A model generated the notes under the pieces. The model was not told the DNA's origin, did no database searches, and worked only from the letters and a program-made list of their open reading frames with translations. Of a stretch of 64,000 nt of DNA, positions 1-8,244 are shown piece after piece. Within the stretch, counting starts at the first letter, position 1, and the number at the start of each line of letters is the position of its first letter. The translations under genes and the position numbers were made by a program. This DNA is from Halomarina halobia (GTDB lineage Archaea > Halobacteriota > Halobacteria > Halobacteriales > Haloarculaceae), in assembly GCF_029338575.1 (NCBI RefSeq), contig NZ_CP119993.1, positions 620,001 to 684,000 of the forward strand, read 5' to 3'.

Positions 1-971
1 GACAGACGGTCGGCGGGGAGTTCCATCGCCACGCGGGCGCGACGGTCGCGGCGGTCGCCGATCCGTCCCGGTCGGCGCGCGAGGAGGCGGCGAACCTGTT
101 CGGTCTGTCGCCGGAGGCGCAGTACGCCGACCACGAGACGATGCTCGAGGAGACTCCGCTCGACGCGGTGCTGATCGGGACGCCGCACACGCTCCACTAC
201 GAACAGATCGTCGCGGCGCTCGATCGCGGAATGCACGTCCTCTGTGACAAACCGATCACGACGGACCTCGACGAGGCGCGGGACATCGAGGACCGGGTCG
301 CGAACACGGACCAGGTGGTGATGATCGGCTACCAGCGGCACATCAACCCCGCGTTCATCGCGGCGCGCGAACGGTGGCGGGGCGACCTCACGCCGACGTG
401 GATCACCGCCGAGATCTGCGAGGGCTGGATAGGAACGCGGGAGGGAACGTGGCGGCTCGACCCCGACCTCAGCGGCGGCGGCTTCCTCTACGACACCGGG
501 AGTCACGTCCTCGACGCCGTCCTGTGGACGACGGGGCTCACGCCGAAGCGGGTCTCCGCGCGGATGACCTACGCCGACGACGAACGGCGGATCGACGACT
601 GGGCGGCCCTCACGATCGAGTTCGAGGAAGGGGCCCGGGCGACGATGACGACCTACGCGCGGGCCCCGGCCGTGCGGGAGCACATCCACGTCTGGGACGA
701 GGAGGGAGCGATATATCTCGACGGCCAGGAGTGGGACCCCCGCGAACTCACCGAGATCGACGACGAGAGCGGCGAGCGGCGGCCGTACTTCAACCTGGGA
801 TCGAAGGAAAGCAAGGCCGGGGCGTTCATCCAGTCGATCCGCACGGGGACCGAACCGCCGGCGACCCTGCGCGACGGCGTCCGCGTCACCGCCGTCACCG
901 AAGCCGCCTACGAATCGGCCCGCCGCGGCGAACCGGTCGAACTCGATCCCCGGCACGTCCGCCTCGAGTGA
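1..971 (+). CDS. Gfo/Idh/MocA family oxidoreductase (5' partial)
   Basis: NAD(P)-dependent sugar or cyclitol dehydrogenase family protein. The frame is open from base 3 to the TGA at 969-971, so the start and the GxGxxG nucleotide fingerprint lie outside the window. What remains begins in the second half of the Rossmann fold (AVADPSR), passes the EKP-type segment (CDKPITTDLDEA, with the Lys that contacts cofactor and substrate), then enters the C-terminal substrate domain with GGGFLYDTGSHVLD, the conserved Asp and His of the family active site. Substrate cannot be read from sequence. It points away from the minus-strand catabolic run and probably belongs to an upstream operon. Family call is firm, function open. 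Confidence 0.9.
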   Translation, partial: QTVGGEFHRHAGATVAAVADPSRSAREEAANLFGLSPEAQYADHETMLEETPLDAVLIGTPHTLHYEQIVAALDRGMHVLCDKPITTDLDEARDIEDRVANTDQVVMIGYQRHINPAFIAARERWRGDLTPTWITAEICEGWIGTREGTWRLDPDLSGGGFLYDTGSHVLDAVLWTTGLTPKRVSARMTYADDERRIDDWAALTIEFEEGARATMTTYARAPAVREHIHVWDEEGAIYLDGQEWDPRELTEIDDESGERRPYFNLGSKESKAGAFIQSIRTGTEPPATLRDGVRVTAVTEAAYESARRGEPVELDPRHVRLE

Positions 972-1772
972 CGGGGTCGCCGATTCACGCCCTCGATCGT
1001 CCGTCGACGATCACGCGCCGCTCCCCGGACCCCCGTAACGTCCATACTAATTTATTTTTAATCGGTGACAATCGTGCGGGAAGCGACGTACGTTTCGACC
1101 TCCCGACGGTCGGCGACGGACGGCGTACGCCGCCGTGACGGATTTGTCGACACCCCGAGGAGACGTCGAGCGAGGCGACGACGGTTCGCGGCGGAGACGC
1201 GTCCGACTCGCTCATAGCGACCGACTACCTCCCGACCAAGGGACGCGCGCCGGGACAGTCACCGCATAACAAAACCACCGCATCCCGTGATTCAACCGTC
1301 GGTGAGGCTTCGCGACGGCGGGCCGAAACCGACGCTCCAGAGTGCATCCCCACGTTGCATTCCTTTTCGAGCCGCCCGAGCGAGGAGCCGAGACACGCCG
1401 ATACGTACGTCGGCGGTGGCACGCTCCTCCTCGCCGGGCGATCGACGCCCCGGAACCAGTCGTCTCGGTGATACGGCCGCTGGCCACCGGCGGTTCGGCG
1501 TCGGTTCGGTTCCACCGACGGACGAACACGTGACGGGATGACGACAGCTGTCACGAGTCGTAAATAAACGCGTACTAGTTTACTACTCTCCGGAGGAGGC
1601 GCTCTCGATCGCTCCGGTTCGACGCGGCGCGGTAGCCGCCTAGTCGGACGCTACCGCGACGTTCAGGGGCTGCTAATGCAGTACGATCCGGTGAATGACA
1701 CGCCTCGATCGAAGTACGAGAAACCGAGCCGCGTTTATATACGAGATCAGACCACTAAACTAGCCGACAATT
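972..1772. other. Gene-free stretch between converging genes
   Basis: About 800 bases between the converging Gfo/Idh gene and the LeuD-like gene. Short open frames exist on both strands but are mutually antisense and Arg/Pro/Ser-rich, with no recognisable domain, as expected of random high-GC frames. There is a T-rich patch near 1046-1061 and AT-rich patches at 1560-1590 and 1735-1765. No tRNA, inverted-repeat ends or transposase motif was recognised. It could hold a decayed gene. Confidence 0.5.
1046..1061 (+). terminator. T-rich tract, candidate terminator
   Basis: A T-rich run (ATTTATTTTTAATC) about 80 nt after the stop of the Gfo/Idh gene. Archaeal termination usually uses U-rich tracts without an obligatory hairpin. 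The distance from the stop makes this tentative. Confidence 0.3.
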
Positions 1773-2282
1773 CTACTGTCCGTCGCTTGCGATCTTCCTC
1801 TTCGTGTACGCCTTCAGCCCCCCCTGTTCGACGAGGTCCTGCAGGAACGGGGGGAGGGGTTCGGCGTCGTACACCTCGTCGGCGGTGTGGTTGACGACCG
1901 TCCCGGCTTCGAGGTGCATGCCGATCTCGTCGCCGTCGGCGATGCGATCCGCGTCCGGACAGATGAGCACCGGGAGGCCGAGGTTGATGGCGTTGCGGAA
2001 GAAGATGCGCGCGAACGACTGCGCGACGACTCCCGCGACGCCCGCGCCGACGAGCGACAGGGGAGCGTGCTCGCGCGAGGAGCCGCTCCCGAAGTTGCGC
2101 CCACCGACGACGAACTCGCCCCGCTCGACCGCCTCCGAGAACTCCGGGCGCAGGTCGTTGAACGGGTGTTCGCCGAGGTCGGCCGGGTCGCTCGAGACGA
2201 GAAAGCGCGAGGGGATGATCTGGTCGGTGTCGATGTCGTCGCCGAAGACCCACGCCCGGGCGGGGGTGCTCGGATCGGTCAC
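1773..2282 (-). CDS. LeuD/HacB-type hydro-lyase small subunit
   Basis: Small (swivel) subunit of an aconitase-superfamily hydro-lyase, 169 aa, the usual length for archaeal LeuD/HacB. It has the N-terminal FGDDIDTDQIIPSRF segment and the GRNFGSGSSREHAP loop that contributes active-site Ser and Arg. The GTG start (2280-2282) overlaps the TGA of the large subunit in a GTGA junction, which implies translational coupling and a heterodimer. Leucine, homocitrate and dimethylmalate enzymes share this fold. Because the neighbours are a CoA-transferase and an acyl-CoA lyase rather than leuA/leuB, a catabolic substrate such as citramalate/mesaconate or a dimethylmalate is more likely than isopropylmalate. 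That assignment is inference. Confidence 0.88.
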   Translation of the reverse strand: MTDPSTPARAWVFGDDIDTDQIIPSRFLVSSDPADLGEHPFNDLRPEFSEAVERGEFVVGGRNFGSGSSREHAPLSLVGAGVAGVVAQSFARIFFRNAINLGLPVLICPDADRIADGDEIGMHLEAGTVVNHTADEVYDAEPLPPFLQDLVEQGGLKAYTKRKIASDGQ

Positions 2283-3601
2283 GACGACACCTCCTCCGCG
2301 ACGCGGTAGTCGTCATAGCGCCTCGTCTCCACGGTCCGCGGATCGGTGATCTCCCCATAGAGCGCCGACGCGCCGACCGTGGCGGGGCTGGCGAGGTAGA
2401 CGCGACTCTCCATCGACCCCTCCCGGCCGGGGAAGTTACGGTTGGCCGTGGCGAGGCAGACGTCGCCGTCGCCGAGCACGCCCGAATGCGTCCCGAAGCA
2501 GGGACCGCAGCCGGCGGTCTGGAAGATCGCGCCGGCGTCGACGAGCGTCCCGAGGACGCCGGCCTCGAGGGCCTTCCGGTAGACCGCCTTCGACGCGGGG
2601 ACGACGACCATGCGGACGTCCGGGTGGAGCCGTTCGCCCTCGAGGATGTCTGCGACGATCTTGATGTCCTCGTAGCGCCCGTTCGTGCAGGTGCCGACGA
2701 ACAGCTGGTCGATCGCCGTCCCCGCCACCTCCGTCACCGGGACGGCGTTCTCGGGGTTCGACGGCTTCGACACCTGTGGGTCGATCTCGCTCCCCTCGTA
2801 GGTGAACCGGGCGTCGTACTCGGCGTCCGCGTCCGGCCCGAGACCGGTGGCCACCTCCGCCGCGCGGACGTCCCCGTTCCCCGCCGCGAGGAACCTCGCC
2901 ACGCGCCCGTCGGGTTCGACGAGACCCGCCTTGCCGCCCATCTCGATGGTCATGTTCGAGAGGACGATCCGCTCGTGGATCGGGAGGGCCTGGATCGCCT
3001 CGCCGCCGAACTCCACGGCGTCGTACGTCGCGCCGGCGAAGCCGACGTCGCCGATGAACTTGAGGATCAGGTCCTTCGCGTAGACGCCGTCCTGGAGGTC
3101 GCCGCCCACCTCGAAGCGCTTCGTCTCGGGAACGCGAAACCAGAGTTCGCCCGTCGCGAACGCCGTGCCGAGGTCGGTCGAGCCGACGCCCGTCCCGAAC
3201 GCGCCGACGCCGCCGAAGGTCGTCGAGTGGGAATCCGCGCCGATGACGAGGTCACCCGGCGCGACGAAGCCGTCCTCGACGAGCACCTGGTGGCAGATCC
3301 CGTCTCCCACCTCGTACTGGACGGCACCGAACTCCTCGGCGAAGCCGCGCACCGAGTTGTGGTTGTTCGCCGCCCGCACGCCGTCAGCGGGCGCGTGGTG
3401 GTCGATCGTCAGTACGGTCCGCTCGGGGGCGAAGAGCTCGGCGTCGTCGCCCGTCACCTCCCGGAAGGTCTGGAAGGCGAGCGGGCCGGTCACGTCGTGA
3501 GCCATCATCACGTCGACGGCCGCCTCGACGTAGTCGCCGGCGCGGGCGTCGGTCCCCGACTTTTCCGCGAGGATCTTCTCTGCTAGGGTCTTTCCGGTCA
3601 T
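2279..3601 (-). CDS. LeuC/HacA-type hydro-lyase large subunit
   Basis: Large Fe-S subunit of an aconitase-superfamily dehydratase, 440 aa. The three cysteines expected to ligate a [4Fe-4S] cluster are visible: Cys305 in FVGTCTNGR and Cys365/Cys368 in TAGCGPCFG. Active-site stretches IDHHAP (near 67-71) and GADSHSTTFGG (121-131) are intact. With the coupled small subunit it should interconvert a hydroxy-diacid and the unsaturated diacid. It is preceded by a 181-nt spacer carrying an imperfect 27-nt duplication and follows the lyase gene on the same strand. Family certain; substrate inferred from context (branched C5/C6 dicarboxylate). Confidence 0.9.
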   Translation of the reverse strand: MTGKTLAEKILAEKSGTDARAGDYVEAAVDVMMAHDVTGPLAFQTFREVTGDDAELFAPERTVLTIDHHAPADGVRAANNHNSVRGFAEEFGAVQYEVGDGICHQVLVEDGFVAPGDLVIGADSHSTTFGGVGAFGTGVGSTDLGTAFATGELWFRVPETKRFEVGGDLQDGVYAKDLILKFIGDVGFAGATYDAVEFGGEAIQALPIHERIVLSNMTIEMGGKAGLVEPDGRVARFLAAGNGDVRAAEVATGLGPDADAEYDARFTYEGSEIDPQVSKPSNPENAVPVTEVAGTAIDQLFVGTCTNGRYEDIKIVADILEGERLHPDVRMVVVPASKAVYRKALEAGVLGTLVDAGAIFQTAGCGPCFGTHSGVLGDGDVCLATANRNFPGREGSMESRVYLASPATVGASALYGEITDPRTVETRRYDDYRVAEEVSS

Positions 3602-3686
3602 GGATCGCTGGTCGTCGGTCGCAGGTCGTCGACGCCCGCCACGTCGGGGCGTCGGTCGGACGGTCTGTTGTCGATACGGTCGGCGT

Positions 3687-3740
3687 AGCCGGTGCGGTCG
3701 GTACGGTCGATACCGCCAGTGCGGTCGGCACAGTCGATAC
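3687..3740. repeat. Imperfect 27-nt tandem duplication
   Basis: Two adjacent 27-nt units (3687-3713 and 3714-3740), matching at 23 of 27 positions, both ending GTCGATAC. A partial third copy ends at 3676. They sit in the untranslated spacer between the lyase stop and the LeuC-like start. Confidence 0.6.
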
Positions 3741-3782
3741 GGCCGCGGCGACCGATACGCGTCCGTTCGCGCGGGGGGGACA

Positions 3783-4736
3783 TCAGTCGTTCCCCTCCCC
3801 CGCGGCGACCGCGTCGAGGACGCCCTCGACGGTGCCCCCGGCGAGGACGTGGCTCGCGGTGGACAGTTCCAGCCGGTCGCGCACGTCGCGCGCGACGTCG
3901 GTCACGCGCCCTAAGTCGGCGTTCGCGTCGACGCCCATCGCGGCGAGCATGTGGACGAGGTCCTCGGTGGGGGTGTTGCCGACGCCGCTCATCTCGCCGG
4001 GGAGGACGACGCCCCCGCCGAGCCCGCACACCGACGCGTCGAAGCGCGAGACGCCGCACTCCATCGCCGCGAGCGTGTTCGCGAGGCTCATCCCGTTCGT
4101 GTCGTGGAGGTGCAACCCCGCGTCGAGGTCGGGATGGCGCTCGAAGACGGCCCCGAAGGTCTCCGCGACCTGGACGGGGTTCGCGAGGCCCATCGTCGTC
4201 GCCAGCGTCACCTCGTCGACGCCCGCCTCGACGACGCGGTCGACCACGTCGAGGGTCCGGTCGCGGGGGACCCGCCCCTCGTAGGGACAGTAGAAGCTCG
4301 TCCCCATCCCCGCCTCGACCTCGACGCTGTGGTCCGCGGCGAGCTCGCAGATCGCCTCGATCTCCCCGAGGATCTCCTCGACGGTCATGTTCTGGTTCTT
4401 CCGGCTGTACGTCTCGCTCACCGTGACGAGCGCGTTCACCTTGTCCACATCGGCGTCGATCGCGCGCTCCATCCCGACCCGGTTCGGCACGAGCGCGCGG
4501 TAGGTCACGCCGTCGCGGCGCTCTACGCGCGCCGCCACCTCGTCCGCGTCCCGAAGCGTCGGCACCGCCCTCGGGTGGGTGAACGACGTGATCTCGATCT
4601 CGTCCACGCCGGTCGCGCTCAGCCGGTCGACGATCTCGACCTTCTCGTCGGTCGGGACGAACTCGTCGAGGCGCTGGAAGCCGTCGCGGGGCAGCATCTC
4701 GACGACGGTCGCAGAGTCGGGCAGATCGAGGCTCAT
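3783..4736 (-). CDS. HMG-CoA lyase-like acyl-CoA lyase
   Basis: 317-aa DRE-TIM metallolyase. It has the signature EMLPRDGFQ (residues 13-21; Arg17, Asp18 and Gln21 match the catalytic Arg and metal Asp of HMG-CoA lyase) and the metal pair LHLHD (His209, His211). The loop that in HMG-CoA lyase reads GLGGCPY with a catalytic Cys reads GLGGGVVLPG here (238-247), so that Cys is missing. The ATG (4734-4736) overlaps the CoA-transferase stop as ATGA, so the two are coupled. Activating CoA-transferase plus lyase is the arrangement known for citramalate cleavage to acetyl-CoA and pyruvate. I infer a citramalyl-CoA-like or related hydroxyacyl-CoA substrate. Confidence 0.85.
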   Translation of the reverse strand: MSLDLPDSATVVEMLPRDGFQRLDEFVPTDEKVEIVDRLSATGVDEIEITSFTHPRAVPTLRDADEVAARVERRDGVTYRALVPNRVGMERAIDADVDKVNALVTVSETYSRKNQNMTVEEILGEIEAICELAADHSVEVEAGMGTSFYCPYEGRVPRDRTLDVVDRVVEAGVDEVTLATTMGLANPVQVAETFGAVFERHPDLDAGLHLHDTNGMSLANTLAAMECGVSRFDASVCGLGGGVVLPGEMSGVGNTPTEDLVHMLAAMGVDANADLGRVTDVARDVRDRLELSTASHVLAGGTVEGVLDAVAAGEGND

Positions 4737-6010
4737 ACGACCCCCTCCTCACCGAGTTCCGCGCGCAACTCCTCGTCGTAGCCGAGCAGGTCGCCGTACA
4801 CCGCGTCGTTGTGCTCGCCGAGGTCGGCCCCGAGGTGGCGGACCCGTCCGGGCGTCTCGGAGAACTTCGGGACGACGCTCTGGACGACCGCCTCCCCGAG
4901 GTCGGGGTCGTCGACGGTCACGGTCGCCTCCCTCGCCCGGTAGTGCTCGTCGTGCAGGATGTCCTCGACGTTGTAGACCGGCGCGAGCGTCGCGTCCGCG
5001 GCGTCGAACGCCGCGAGCACCTCCTTCCGGGTGTGCTCATCCATCCACTCCTGGATGATCGCGTCGAGTTCCTCGACGTTCTCGAGGCGGCGCTCGTTGG
5101 TCGAAAAGCGCGGGTCGTCCTTGAGATCGGGCCGACCGATGGCGTCGAAGGTTCGCATGGCGAGGGGCTGCGCGCTCGCGGAGATGGCGACCCAGCGGTC
5201 GTCCTTCGTCCGGTAGACGTTCCGCGGCGCGGAGGAGGTAGAGCGGTTGCCCGAGCGCGCCTCGACCTCCCCGAGCTGCTGGTAGCGCAGCGGCTGGGGA
5301 CCGAGGACGTTGAAGATGGGTTCGATGAGGCTCACGTCGATGCACTGGCCGCTCCCGCCGTTCACCTCGCGGTCGTACAGCGCGAACATCACGGAGAAGG
5401 TGGCGTAGAGCGCCGCGATGGAGTCCGCGAGGCCCGTCGGCGGAAGCAGCGGCTCGCGGTCGGGAAAGCCGTTGAGGTAGGCGAAGCCGCTCATCGCCTC
5501 CGCGAGCGTGCCGAACCCCGGCTTCTCCGCGTAGGGACCGTCCTGCCCGAACCCCGACATCCGGAGCATCACCAGGCCAGGGGCGACCTCGCGGAGCCGC
5601 CCGTAGCCGAGGTTCCACCGCTCGAACGTACCGGGGCGGAAGTTCTCGATCAGCACGTCCGCCTCGCTCACGAGGTCCCTGAACACGGTCTGTCCGCGCT
5701 CGGCGCTCAGATCGAGCGTGACCGACCGCTTGTTCCGCGAGAGGTACTTGTGCCAGAGGCCGGTTTCCCCCCTCTGCGGACCGAAGTTCCGGATGTGGTC
5801 GCCGAACTCGGGGTGTTCGACCTTGATCACCGTCGCGCCGAAGTCGGCGAGCAGACGGCCCACCGTCGGCCCGGAGATCATCGACCCCGCCTCGACGACC
5901 GTCAGGCCGCGCAGCGGCCCGTCGGCTCCGTCCGTCGCGACTCTCCCGTCCGCCTCGTTCGGCTCGTCCGTTCCGTCCACGTCGCTCGTCCCGTCCATCT
6001 CGTTCGTCAT
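4733..6010 (-). CDS. CaiB/BaiF class III CoA-transferase
   Basis: 425-aa family III CoA-transferase, presumably moving CoA from succinyl-CoA or another donor to the carboxylate cleaved by the coupled lyase. Conserved elements: VVEAGSMISGPTVGRLLADFGA near 38-60, the IENFRPG motif (121-127) and the catalytic Asp in TGLADS (Asp196). The first 30 residues are a low-complexity Asp/Glu/Gly/Thr extension before the conserved GLTVVEAG, so the true start may be further in, but no better ATG is apparent. ATGA overlap with the lyase gene. Class certain; acyl acceptor inferred from neighbours. Confidence 0.9.
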   Translation of the reverse strand: MTNEMDGTSDVDGTDEPNEADGRVATDGADGPLRGLTVVEAGSMISGPTVGRLLADFGATVIKVEHPEFGDHIRNFGPQRGETGLWHKYLSRNKRSVTLDLSAERGQTVFRDLVSEADVLIENFRPGTFERWNLGYGRLREVAPGLVMLRMSGFGQDGPYAEKPGFGTLAEAMSGFAYLNGFPDREPLLPPTGLADSIAALYATFSVMFALYDREVNGGSGQCIDVSLIEPIFNVLGPQPLRYQQLGEVEARSGNRSTSSAPRNVYRTKDDRWVAISASAQPLAMRTFDAIGRPDLKDDPRFSTNERRLENVEELDAIIQEWMDEHTRKEVLAAFDAADATLAPVYNVEDILHDEHYRAREATVTVDDPDLGEAVVQSVVPKFSETPGRVRHLGADLGEHNDAVYGDLLGYDEELRAELGEEGVV

Positions 6011-6098
6011 GTCGACTCCACTCGTGGCTCCGTCCGTGATGCGTCCGTGTTCATCGTGGGTGTGGTGTGATAGGTGTCCTGGGCAGTTCGGTTCCGGG

Positions 6099-7508
6099 TC
6101 ACTCGGCGACCGGGCGGTCGACGTGCGTGCCGAGGCCCGGTTCGCTCCTGATCTCGCCGTCGGCGTACGCGAGTGTCCCCTTGACGACCGTGTGGGTCGG
6201 CCAGCCAGTCACCTCGCGGCCCTCGTACGGCGAGTAGCCCGCCACGCTCTTCAGCAGTTCGGGCGTGACCGTCCTCGTCTCGTCGAGGTCGACGACGACC
6301 AGGTCGGCGTCGCTGCCGACGCGGATCGTCCCCTTCTTCGGGTACAGCCCGAACGCCCTGGCGGTGTTGGTGCTCGTCACCTCGACGGCGCGCTCGAGCG
6401 AGATGCGCCCGGCGTCGACCCCCGCAGACAGCATCAGCGGGAGCATCGTCGACGAACTCGGGAAGCCGAGCAGGCTGTCGCGGATACCCTCGCCGAACTT
6501 CTCCTCGGCGAGGTTACAGCAGTGGTCGGTGCCGATGCAGGAGATGGTCCCGTCCGCGACGCGCCGCCAGAGCGTCTCCTGGTCGGCCTTCGATCGGACC
6601 GGCGGGTTCACCTTCATGCGCTCGTCGCACTCCTCGGTGGTGAGCGCGAGGTAGTGGGTGCACGTCTCGCCGGTGATCTCGTAGCCCGCCTCCTTGAGCG
6701 TCGCGAGCTCGTCCGCGGTGCGCCCGGCGCTGATGTGGACGGCGTAGAAGCCGTCGTAGTCGTGCTGGCGGGCGAGCGCCGCGCCCGCGATCATGCTCTG
6801 GGCCTCGGCGCGCGCGGGGAACTCCTCGACCATCACCGAGTAGTCCTCGTCCGCGTCGGCCTCCGTCCCGTCGTCCTCGGAGGCGAGGTACACGTTGCCG
6901 CCCGCGAGCGCGTTGGTGATCTCGACGTTCTCGGAGTGGTAGCCGAGGGTCGTCGGCACGTCCTGCTCGGCGAGCGTTTCCACGAAGGCGTCGCCGAAGT
7001 CGTCGCGCATCTCGCAGTCCACGCCGAACTTCTCCGCCGCCGAGTACTTGTAATTCATGTACCACTTGAACGTCGTGATCCCCAGCTCGTCGACGATGTA
7101 GGGGACCTCCTCGACGTGCTCGAAGGAGAGCAGCCCGAGCGAGAAGAAGTAGTCGTGGTGGTAGTTCGCCTCCGCCTGCGCGAAGTAGTCGTCCATGATG
7201 TCGCGGTAGGCACCCGCCCGTCGGAAGTAGTTCCCGGTGGTGGTGACCCCGCCGACGAGGTTCGAGCGCGACTCGCTCGCCGCGTCCTCGTCCAGGCCGC
7301 GGTAGATGCCGTGGTGGGTGTGCGGGTCGATCGCCCCCGGGAGGACGTGCCTGCCGGCGGCGTCGATCTCCGTCTCCCCCGAGAGCGAGCCGGGGCGGCC
7401 GACGGCGGCGATCGTCTCGCCTTCGCACGCCACGTCGGCGCGGAACGTCCCCGCCTCGGGCGTCACGACGGTTCCCCCGGAGAGCACGAGGTCGTACTGG
7501 GCGCTCAT
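6099..7508 (-). CDS. Dihydropyrimidinase/D-hydantoinase-like amidohydrolase
   Basis: 469-aa cyclic amidohydrolase with a binuclear metal site. Visible ligands: DPHTHH (His63, His65), the probable carboxylated Lys148 in TTFKWYMNYK, His191 in LGYHSEN, His258 in VHISAGRT and Asp328 in IGTDHCCN. This is the dihydropyrimidinase/hydantoinase layout. The ATG at 7506-7508 overlaps the stop of the isochorismatase gene (ATGA). A longer frame reading back to 8075 is only an out-of-frame shadow of that gene. It likely opens a cyclic imide or ureide early in the pathway. Exact substrate unknown. Confidence 0.9.
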   Translation of the reverse strand: MSAQYDLVLSGGTVVTPEAGTFRADVACEGETIAAVGRPGSLSGETEIDAAGRHVLPGAIDPHTHHGIYRGLDEDAASESRSNLVGGVTTTGNYFRRAGAYRDIMDDYFAQAEANYHHDYFFSLGLLSFEHVEEVPYIVDELGITTFKWYMNYKYSAAEKFGVDCEMRDDFGDAFVETLAEQDVPTTLGYHSENVEITNALAGGNVYLASEDDGTEADADEDYSVMVEEFPARAEAQSMIAGAALARQHDYDGFYAVHISAGRTADELATLKEAGYEITGETCTHYLALTTEECDERMKVNPPVRSKADQETLWRRVADGTISCIGTDHCCNLAEEKFGEGIRDSLLGFPSSSTMLPLMLSAGVDAGRISLERAVEVTSTNTARAFGLYPKKGTIRVGSDADLVVVDLDETRTVTPELLKSVAGYSPYEGREVTGWPTHTVVKGTLAYADGEIRSEPGLGTHVDRPVAE

Positions 7509-8164
7509 AGCGACGCCACGTACTCCCGCACCTGTTCGGTCTCGAGCACCTCGGCGTACTTCATCCAGAGGTCGAGCAGGCCGACCCTGTGCGAGGCCTC
7601 GATGCGGTCGAAGACGCACTCCTGGGGGAGGATCACACCCAGGCCGTTCTGCTTCGCGTCGACGGCGGTCGCCCGGACGCAGCCGCTCGTGGAGTTGCCG
7701 ACGACGATCACGCTGTCGTGACCGCCGCGGACCAGCCGCGAGAGCAGGTCGGTCCCGTAGAACGCGCTGGCGTAGGACTTGTCGATCACCGGCTCGTCCG
7801 CCGCCGGCGCGAGCGGTTCGACGATCTCCAGGTCCTCGTGGTCGGGGTCGTCGTAGCTCGACGGGACGACCCGCGTGTACGCGACCGGCACCTCGCGCTC
7901 GCGGGCGAAGTCGAGGAACGGCGCGATGTGGTCGATGGCCTCCCACGCGACGTGTCCCATCGCGGTGCGGTACTCCTCGATGGCGTCGAGGATGGGCACG
8001 TTCTCCCCGACGATGAGCCGCTGCATGTCGATCACCAACACCAGCGGGTTCTCCCCGAGGCCGCGCGACTCCCAACTCGACGCGCCCTCCTCGTCGTATC
8101 CGGCCTTCGAGATGACCTGCCGGTCCCGCTCGGACAGCAGGTCATCCCAGACGTGGGCTGTCAT
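7505..8164 (-). CDS. Isochorismatase-family (cysteine) amidohydrolase
   Basis: 219-aa isochorismatase-like hydrolase with the full catalytic triad: Asp46 (LVIDMQ), Lys129 (IDKSYASAF) and Cys162 (NSTSGCVRATA). Relatives cleave N-carbamoylsarcosine, ureidoacrylate (RutB), maleamate or nicotinamide. Coupling to a hydantoinase-like enzyme and proximity to an LLM monooxygenase recall ring-opening pathways for N-heterocycles, where this enzyme releases ammonia or carbamate from a linear amide. It is the first gene after a promoter-like element at 8201-8210. Family certain, substrate inferred. Confidence 0.9.
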   Translation of the reverse strand: MTAHVWDDLLSERDRQVISKAGYDEEGASSWESRGLGENPLVLVIDMQRLIVGENVPILDAIEEYRTAMGHVAWEAIDHIAPFLDFAREREVPVAYTRVVPSSYDDPDHEDLEIVEPLAPAADEPVIDKSYASAFYGTDLLSRLVRGGHDSVIVVGNSTSGCVRATAVDAKQNGLGVILPQECVFDRIEASHRVGLLDLWMKYAEVLETEQVREYVASL

Positions 8165-8200
8165 GTACGTGAATCACTCTCAGGTTGGGACGGGGGCGGG

Positions 8201-8210
8201 CATAAAATTT
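8201..8210 (-). promoter_or_regulatory. TATA-like promoter element for the isochorismatase operon
   Basis: On the minus strand the sequence reads AAATTTTATG, about 37-46 nt before the ATG at 8164, in an otherwise GC-rich gap of 80 nt. It suggests a separate promoter for the downstream part of the operon. Confidence 0.45.
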
Positions 8211-8244
8211 CGTCTTCGACAGGTGTCGGTGTCCAGACAGGTAT

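Noticed and set aside
1225..1554. Small minus-strand frame of 109 codons in the gene-free region
   Set aside because: No recognisable domain, alternative frames equally open, no ribosome-binding or TATA signal; not supportable as a gene.
2486..3586. Long antisense open frame opposite the LeuC-like gene (about 366 codons)
   Set aside because: High-GC mirror frame rich in Arg, Val and Asp with no domain; the opposite strand has all aconitase-family motifs.
5718..7721. 667-codon plus-strand frame over the CoA-transferase and amidohydrolase genes
   Set aside because: Spans two real minus-strand genes, has low-complexity Arg/Val composition and no motif.
7509..8075. N-terminal extension of the amidohydrolase frame
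   Set aside because: It overlaps the isochorismatase gene out of phase; the ATGA junction at 7505-7508 gives a natural start.
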